Source of the DNA: Salibacteraceae bacterium
Lineage (GTDB): Bacteria; Bacteroidota; Bacteroidia; Flavobacteriales_G; Salibacteraceae
NCBI GenBank assembly: GCA_030727625.1
Contig: JANRBI010000221.1
Location: forward strand, 23,837 to 64,481
Direction of reading: 5' to 3'
DNA length: 40,645 nt
Numbering within the stretch: the first letter of the stretch is position 1; every line of letters starts with the position of its first letter. Under the pieces are notes generated by a model. It made no database searches. It was given only the letters and a program-made list of their open reading frames with translations, and was not told the origin of the DNA. Shown here piece after piece: positions 36,067 through 40,645 of the stretch. The position numbers and the translations under genes are program-made.

Positions 36067-36873
36067 TCAGATCCGTTCCTCTTTACACAAAAGCTCAAAA
36101 TATTTCGCTGATTTCAACAACCTAGAGCCATACCAGCTAAATAGTTCACCATCCACTTCCACAAATTTCAATGATGGAAATTTCGCTTTCAATTCATCTG
36201 TGTGTTTCCCTTTAAATGGAAATGGCTCACTACTCAAAAAAACCACATCAGGATTCAGCTTTCGTAAATCTTCATCTGCCAATTCTGGATAGCGACTATC
36301 GGCTTCTGTTATTGAATTTTCAAAACCTGCTTTAGAAAGCATTTCGTTGATAAACGTATCTCTACCAGCCGCCATTAATGGATTTTTCCAAATAAGGTAA
36401 ACAACCTTCTTTTTTCTTTTCGATTCAGAATTCAGTCTTTCAAAAGATTGTTTGATTGGTGTAGCTATTGCCTTTGCTTCAGCAGATTTATGGGTTAATC
36501 GGCCTATTGATTCAATCATTTCTAAAGCATCGTCAAGCGTTTTGATATCGCTGATCCAAACAGGAAATTGCTGTGCGAGCCAATCAATGTCTTCTTTGGT
36601 GTTTTCTTCTTTATTGGCAATGATCAGGTCAGGGTTCAGCTCCAACAGTTTATCCCGATTCACATTTTTAGTGCCTCCAATACGCATTTTGGTTTCAAAC
36701 CAATCATTGGGATGAATACAAAACTTAGTGATGCCCACCACTTCATTTTCTAAACCTAAATCGGCTAGCAATTCCGTTTGCGATGGCACCAACGACACAA
36801 TACGAAAAGGAGGGAAGCTGACTTCAACTTCCCTCCCCATCTGATCTTTAAATATGCTTGGCTTTTGACTCAA
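36067..36873 (-). CDS. BtuF-like helical-backbone metal/cobalamin-binding protein, no signal peptide
   Basis: The protein has the two-lobed fold of ABC-importer binding proteins for cobalamin or Fe-chelates. RIVSLVPSQTELLADLGLENEVVGIT, a long linking helix (SIGRLTHKSAEAKAIATPIKQSFERL) and RYPELADEDLRKLNPDVVFLSSEPFPF are all typical of BtuF. Secreted relatives have a signal peptide, but none is present here under any start codon. The track start at 36945 lies inside the upstream gene. The TTG at 36873 keeps the conserved IFKDQMGREV stretch and gives 268 residues; an ATG at 36840 would cut that stretch. It begins 13 nt after the cystathionine beta-synthase stop. No permease or ATPase gene is adjacent, so transport is inference. 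Confidence 0.8.
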   Translation of the reverse strand: MSQKPSIFKDQMGREVEVSFPPFRIVSLVPSQTELLADLGLENEVVGITKFCIHPNDWFETKMRIGGTKNVNRDKLLELNPDLIIANKEENTKEDIDWLAQQFPVWISDIKTLDDALEMIESIGRLTHKSAEAKAIATPIKQSFERLNSESKRKKKVVYLIWKNPLMAAGRDTFINEMLSKAGFENSITEADSRYPELADEDLRKLNPDVVFLSSEPFPFKGKHTDELKAKFPSLKFVEVDGELFSWYGSRLLKSAKYFELLCKEERI

Positions 36874-36886
36874 ACAGCAACTCTTT

Positions 36887-38251
36887 TTATGACATGGCTG
36901 CCACCAAATCGTGACGTGTAATGATGTGATACTTTCCTTGTCCAAGATCTACCAACACCGCACCTTGTCCGCTTTCGGCCATCGATTTTGCAACAGTATT
37001 CAATGGATCACTCGCTTGAACCACGCCAAACGCAGCTTGCATGTAGTTTTCAATCGATTTGTCGCGGGCGTGTGCATCCTTGGTCAATGCATCAAGCAAT
37101 TGTGTATCGTCTACACTACCAACAAATTTTCCATTTTCCATCACAGGCAATTGGCTAATGCCAAACTTGCGCATCATGTTTATCGCATTGTGCACTGGCT
37201 CGCCACTGTTTACAGTCAATAATGGTAAACCGATGTGGTCTTGAATCAAATCTTTAGCAACGTGGTTAGCTTCGTTCAAGAAACCTCTTTCGCGCATCCA
37301 GTCGTCATTGTAAATTTTGCCAACGTAGCGCGAACCATGGTCATGAAACAAAACCACTACCACATCTTCAGGCTTCAATTCATGCTTCATTTGGCGCACC
37401 ATTTGAAATGCCGAACCCGCAGAATTTCCTAAAAACAAACCTTCTTTCAAAGCAATTTCTCTGGTCACAACCGCGCCATCGCGGTCAGTCACTTTTTCAA
37501 AATGATCAATCACGCTGAAGTCAACATTCTTCGGCAAAATATCTTCACCAATTCCTTCAGTGATATAGCTGTAGATTTCTTTTTCGTCAAAAATTCCCGT
37601 TTCGTGGTATTTCTTGAAAACGGAACCATAAGTGTCAGCACCCCAAATCTTGATGTTTGGGTTTTTCTCTTTCAAGTATTTCCCAACGCCTGAGATCGTT
37701 CCGCCAGTGCCAACGCCCACCACAAAGTGCGTGATTTTTCCATCCGTTTGCTTCCAAATTTCAGGTCCGGTGCTTTCATAGTGCGCTACCGTATTGGCCG
37801 GATTATCATATTGATTCACCCAAAACGAGTTATCAATTTCTTCGCTCTTGCGTCTTGCCACGCTGTAATATGAGTCAGGATGTTCAGGCGCAACGTTGGT
37901 TGGGCACACAAATACTTCTGCACCTACAGCGCGCAAAATGTCGATTTTTTCCTTGCTCTGCTTGTCGCTCATAGTACAAATCAATTTGTAACCTTTCACT
38001 ATCGCGGCTAGCGCCAAACCCATACCCGTGTTTCCGCTTGTGCATTCAATCAGCGTTCCTCCTGGTTTTATTTTACCCTCTGCTTCAGCCGCTTCCACCA
38101 TTTTCAGCGCCATTCTATCCTTCACACTGTGGCCAGGATTAAAGTATTCCACCTTCGCCAAAATAGTTCCCGGAATATCTTCCGCAATCTTGTTCAGCCT
38201 GATCATAGGCGTATTTCCAATGGCCTCGAGTATGTTGTTTTTAATATCCAT
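36887..38251 (-). CDS. Cystathionine beta-synthase with C-terminal CBS-domain pair
   Basis: This is a PLP enzyme that condenses serine (or O-acetylserine) with homocysteine or sulfide. The 454-residue protein has the fold-type II catalytic core, with the PLP lysine at Lys44 (HSVKDR), the asparagine loop SGNTG at 72-76 and the phosphate-binding GVGTGGT at 179-185. Two CBS modules occupy about residues 335-454 (PLLTVNSGEPVHNAINMMRKFGISQLPVM onward), which bind adenosyl ligands such as SAM in other members. The core plus CBS pair points to cystathionine beta-synthase rather than cysteine synthase, though core sequences alone do not separate them fully. A promoter-like pair precedes it. Confidence 0.9.
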   Translation of the reverse strand: MDIKNNILEAIGNTPMIRLNKIAEDIPGTILAKVEYFNPGHSVKDRMALKMVEAAEAEGKIKPGGTLIECTSGNTGMGLALAAIVKGYKLICTMSDKQSKEKIDILRAVGAEVFVCPTNVAPEHPDSYYSVARRKSEEIDNSFWVNQYDNPANTVAHYESTGPEIWKQTDGKITHFVVGVGTGGTISGVGKYLKEKNPNIKIWGADTYGSVFKKYHETGIFDEKEIYSYITEGIGEDILPKNVDFSVIDHFEKVTDRDGAVVTREIALKEGLFLGNSAGSAFQMVRQMKHELKPEDVVVVLFHDHGSRYVGKIYNDDWMRERGFLNEANHVAKDLIQDHIGLPLLTVNSGEPVHNAINMMRKFGISQLPVMENGKFVGSVDDTQLLDALTKDAHARDKSIENYMQAAFGVVQASDPLNTVAKSMAESGQGAVLVDLGQGKYHIITRHDLVAAMS

Positions 38252-38276
38252 TTTTCAATATTATTCTATCGGGCGC

Positions 38277-38308
38277 CAAAAGTACAAGTTTGAGTATGTA
38301 GTATTAAA
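38277..38308 (-). promoter_or_regulatory. Probable promoter of cystathionine beta-synthase
   Basis: Read on the - strand, TACTTTTG (38284-38277) is a perfect -7 box, and TTTA (38308-38305) lies 20 nt upstream, one base from TTTG. Initiation would be about 20 nt before the ATG at 38251. Confidence 0.5.
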
Positions 38309-38436
38309 CGATCAAAAACTATATGTTTCCGCTTTTCACAACTAAACCTATGTGGTCGATGCTATTTAGGGAAGGTCACAACCGCTAAACACTATCAACC
38401 AAAATCTAAATACTAATTGAGGTTGCCATTTCCAGC

Positions 38437-38563
38437 TTTCCGCTCCAATCTTTTTGTTGTGCATGCAGTTTCGCAACGCATACCCGCGAGCTTCCTCCGG
38501 TCGCTACGGCTATACTGCTTCACTAGCATGCCCAATCAAAAAGGATTTCCACTGCAATCTGGG
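38437..38563. repeat. Mosaic intergenic repeat with direct ends and inverted inner arms
   Basis: TTTCCGCTCCAATCT at 38437 and TTTCCACTGCAATCT at 38546 are direct repeats (13 of 15 identical). Just inside them are inverted arms: CTTTTTGTTGTGCATGCAGT on the left and ACTAGCATGCCCAATCAAAAAG on the right. The centre is GC-richer (CCGCGAGCTTCCTCCGGTCGC) than the surrounding DNA. I recall similar stretches between genes in other Bacteroidota, so it is probably a dispersed element, but one copy alone cannot prove that. Confidence 0.6.
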
Positions 38564-38698
38564 CAAACGCCACTACGCAGCAATCATCTACTTCTGCAAC
38601 TTGCGTATCAATCATGTTTATCACATGTTCAACTGATTCCAATCAAGAAAAAGCAAGAATTAAGTCGCAACTTTGAGACATCACAAAAAGAGAAGTTC

Positions 38699-39139
38699 AT
38701 GAACTATTTGCGCCAATTTCAATACAACGAAGAAATAACAGGAACCTTCATCGACACATTGCTTTCGCATCCAAACTCGCCCGCCAATGCAGGTAAATGG
38801 CTCAGCCATAGTTTAGATGCACTCATGGTTTGGGTGTCGCGGGTTACTCAAATTCCGCCAACGGTAGAAGTATGGCAAGAGCACCCAGCAGATCAGTTGC
38901 ATGCATTAAACCGAGAAGTTCATCAGGCTATTTTTTCACTCCTAGAGCGCGGTAATTTGCATCATGTTTACACTTACCAAAACTCAAAAGGCGAAACCTT
39001 TTCTAACTCTTTAGACGAAATTCTAACACATCTCATCATTCATTCTGCGCATCACCGCGCTCAAATCAGCAGCGCTTGGCGCGAAGCAGGAATCACTCCG
39101 CCCGTTTCAGATTTTATCTTTTGGGCCAGAGGAAAGTAA
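38699..39139 (+). CDS. DinB/YfiT-fold putative metal-dependent enzyme
   Basis: This 146-residue four-helix-bundle protein belongs to the DinB superfamily, whose members include metal-dependent thiol transferases and hydrolases. The likely metal ligands are His37 (SHSLDALMVW) and two of the histidines in HLIIHSAHHRAQ (His111, 115, 118 and 119). The C-terminal AGITPPVSDFIFW matches the usual DinB ending GxxPPxxDFI. The ORF track starts at 38417 within the repeat region; the ATG at 38699 (MNYLRQFQYN) gives a family-sized protein. The substrate is unknown. Confidence 0.85.
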   Translation: MNYLRQFQYNEEITGTFIDTLLSHPNSPANAGKWLSHSLDALMVWVSRVTQIPPTVEVWQEHPADQLHALNREVHQAIFSLLERGNLHHVYTYQNSKGETFSNSLDEILTHLIIHSAHHRAQISSAWREAGITPPVSDFIFWARGK

Positions 39140-39189
39140 AAGGAGGAAAAGAATTAGTTGAGCAAACAGAAAAGCGTAGAAGAGCTAAA

Positions 39190-39516
39190 ATGAAAAGAAC
39201 CTACATAATTTTTAATTGGTTTGTTTTGATAGTAGGCCTTAGCATGTGGTTTTTAGTTATTTCCGACTCAATTACTTTTGGTTATGGTTTGGGCGATCTC
39301 TTTTATTTTGTGTTCTTATCTATCATCTTGCTCGTCCAAATATTACTGAATTTTACTTTTTCTGCTTTCAAAAGAGCAAATCGAAATCTAATTGTTGGGT
39401 TCGTTTTTAGCTTGATATACTCTTTTTTTATTCATCAATTGACAATTGGTAGAGGATCAGAATATCCATGGAATGGGCAGATATTCCATTATGATACTAA
39501 GCAAGAAAAGAATTAA
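39190..39516 (+). CDS. Small membrane protein of unknown function
   Basis: The ORF has 108 residues from the ATG at 39190 (MKRTYIIFNWF). It has three hydrophobic segments: YIIFNWFVLIVGLSMWFLVI, LFYFVFLSIILLVQILLNFTF and LIVGFVFSLIYSFFIH. A short hydrophilic tail with PWNGQIFHYD follows. The longer track ORF begins in the DinB-like gene in another frame and is rejected. I do not recognise the family. It begins 50 nt after the DinB-like gene; a purine-rich AAAGGAGG lies between them. Confidence 0.65.
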   Translation: MKRTYIIFNWFVLIVGLSMWFLVISDSITFGYGLGDLFYFVFLSIILLVQILLNFTFSAFKRANRNLIVGFVFSLIYSFFIHQLTIGRGSEYPWNGQIFHYDTKQEKN

Positions 39517-39566
39517 TACTTATTACTCTGTACTCGATACTTAATACTATTTACTCAATACTAATT
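39513..39566. repeat. Degenerate TACT-rich short repeat block
   Basis: The sequence between the convergent genes consists of loosely repeated units such as TACTCGATACTTAATACTATT followed by TACTCAATACTAATT. An inverted copy (16 of 18) of TTAATACTATTTACTCAA is at 38290-38307, on the other side of the DinB/membrane-protein pair. The end of the block overlaps the permease stop codon. Confidence 0.55.
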
Positions 39567-40645
39567 AAACCTAATCGTCTTCACCGGATCAATCCTACTC
39601 ACAATAAGTGAAGGAATCAGCAACATCACAAAACAAGCAACCAAGCTACCAATGTTGATGCTGATAATAGTCGTAGGATCAAACAGCACTGGTACGTGGT
39701 CAATGTAATAGCTGGTTTTATCAAGCTTGATCAAATGAAATTTTTGCTGGAGCAATCCAAACCCAATACCTAGTAAATTTCCCCAAAACAAACCAAGAAA
39801 AACTAAGTAAATGGCATTGTACAAAAAGATGCGGCTAATGCTTGCATTGAGCGCACCCATTGCTTTGAGCAAACCAATCATGTTAGTTCGTTCAAGAATC
39901 AGAACCAACAATGCTGAAATCATATTGATTCCTGAAACCAAAACCATCAGCGTTAAAATGATGAATACGTTGATGTCTTGCAGTTCTAACCATCCAAATA
40001 TTTCAATGAATTGATCCGTAATTTTCAGCGTGTTGAACTCATAGCTGATGTTGTTATTGATGATGTAATCTAAGCGATCAAGATCATCAAACGATTCTAA
40101 AATCACTTCAAAACCAGCAACTTGGTCTTCGTTCCAATTATTGAGTTTTTGCACATGGCGTATGTCGCACAAAAAAATGCTGCCATCAAATTGCTCCATT
40201 CCGGTTTCGTAAATACCGCCAATGGTAAACCTGCGTTTACGCTCTTTTTGATCTTGGATAAATACAATCGTAATCTTGTCGCCAAGAGACAAATTCAATT
40301 TATCAATTACCGATTTTGAAAGCACAATGCTGTCGTTAGCCTTGTCTTCGGTCCAGTGCCAAACGTTTCCTTCAAGCAGGTTTTGTTTGAAAAAACTCCA
40401 ATCAAAATCTTGATTCACCCCTTTGGCCATTACGCCTTGTATCTCACCATTTTCGGTGATTATCCCACTTTTATAAGCGTAAGGCTGAATGCTTTTCACT
40501 CCTGTTTCGGCCAAAACAGGTTCAATAAATTCCTGCTCCAACAGCATGGGTTTTACGCCAAGTGTGTTTTGCGGATTGTAGAGTGAAATTTGCAAATGCG
40601 ACCCAAAACCAATTACTTTTTGTTGAATCTCAGTTTGGAAACCGC
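39561..40645 (-). CDS. LolC/LolE-type ABC transporter permease (5'-partial)
   Basis: This is an inner-membrane permease of the FtsX/MacB fold, related to the lipoprotein-release complex LolCDE. The frame stays open to the window edge: before the track's TTG start the sequence reads GFQTEIQQKVIGFGSHLQISL, which matches the LolC/E N-terminal region just after the first span, so the real start is outside. A periplasmic domain covers roughly the first 200 visible residues. Three spans follow (INVFIILTLMVLVSGINMISALLVLIL, IYLVFLGLFWGNLLGIGFGLL and IISINIGSLVACFVMLLIP). ERTNMIGLLKAMGA is the FtsX-domain signature that contacts the ATPase. It ends in SRIDPVKTIRFN, the usual family C-terminus. The partner ATPase is not in view. 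Confidence 0.92.
   Translation of the reverse strand, partial: GFQTEIQQKVIGFGSHLQISLYNPQNTLGVKPMLLEQEFIEPVLAETGVKSIQPYAYKSGIITENGEIQGVMAKGVNQDFDWSFFKQNLLEGNVWHWTEDKANDSIVLSKSVIDKLNLSLGDKITIVFIQDQKERKRRFTIGGIYETGMEQFDGSIFLCDIRHVQKLNNWNEDQVAGFEVILESFDDLDRLDYIINNNISYEFNTLKITDQFIEIFGWLELQDINVFIILTLMVLVSGINMISALLVLILERTNMIGLLKAMGALNASISRIFLYNAIYLVFLGLFWGNLLGIGFGLLQQKFHLIKLDKTSYYIDHVPVLFDPTTIISINIGSLVACFVMLLIPSLIVSRIDPVKTIRFN

Larger units (their letters stand above)
38252..38698. other. Gene-free stretch of 447 nt
   Basis: No convincing coding sequence is present. The ORF track extends the DinB-like protein through it, but those 94 residues (rich in Ser, Arg, Leu and aromatic residues) resemble no domain. 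The stretch holds a - strand promoter candidate, an 18-nt inverted copy of a repeat found again at 39541, and the mosaic repeat at 38437-38563. Confidence 0.7.

Noticed and set aside
38417-38698. 94-residue N-terminal extension of the DinB-like protein
   Set aside because: It runs through the mosaic repeat, has no recognisable domain, and the remaining 146 residues are a complete DinB fold.
39076-39189. 38-residue extension of the small membrane protein
   Set aside because: It overlaps the DinB-like gene in another frame and is Arg/Lys-rich without hydrophobic or conserved character; the ATG at 39190 gives a normal membrane N-terminus.

Overview
The window is AT-rich bacterial chromosome from a member of the Bacteroidota, probably the Flavobacteriales. 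The signs are a type III glutamine synthetase, a PorE-like TPR/PD40/OmpA protein of the type IX secretion kind, the lineage proteins DUF2851 and DUF3467, promoters of the TTTG-N19-TAnnTTTG form, and an almost complete lack of Shine-Dalgarno sequences except for a perfect one in front of rpsU. The genes are housekeeping-like and I see no prophage, transposase, CRISPR array or rRNA.

Left part (1-15.5 kb, all + strand): a Ca/Na antiporter, glutamine synthetase III with a clean terminator, the PorE-like envelope protein with a clean terminator, then a long closely spaced run. That run is purM, prfA, pyrF, DUF2851, a PspC-domain protein, a TrkA-type potassium channel, an RmlD-like reductase, a sodium:alanine symporter with an inserted lipoyl-like domain, a helix-hairpin-helix protein and apt. 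Many neighbours overlap by 4 nt or lie within 10 nt.

Centre (15.5-30.7 kb, + strand): the translation and transcription core. It runs rpsU - xer recombinase - hpf - tRNA-Thr(TGT) - tRNA-Tyr - tRNA-Gly - tRNA-Thr(GGT) - tuf - tRNA-Trp - secE - nusG - rplK - rplA - rplJ - rplL - rpoB - rpoC - DUF3467. The four tRNAs before tuf are in the same order as in the Escherichia coli thrU-tyrU-glyT-thrT-tufB operon. Hairpins divide the run after rpsU, after hpf, after tuf, between rplL and rpoB, and after DUF3467.

Right part (30.7-38.3 kb, - strand): a patatin/beta-barrel outer-membrane protein, then three interlocked genes: an arylsulfotransferase-like propeller protein, a 47-residue single-span membrane protein missing from the ORF track, and a membrane-anchored PAPS-type sulfotransferase. 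The stop/start overlaps (TAATG and ATGA) indicate co-translation. Upstream of these lie a cystathionine beta-synthase and a BtuF-like binding protein that lacks a signal peptide. The end of the window (38.3-40.6 kb) has a 447-nt gene-free stretch with a structured mosaic repeat, a DinB-fold protein, a small membrane protein and a LolC/E-type permease cut by the window edge.

The observations I rate highest are the coupled sulfotransferase cassette with its hidden small gene, the lipoyl-like insert without its lysine in the alanine symporter, a consensus promoter nested in the terminator before the tRNA-tuf operon, the rpsU Shine-Dalgarno sequence, and the mosaic repeat with inverted flanks near the right end.
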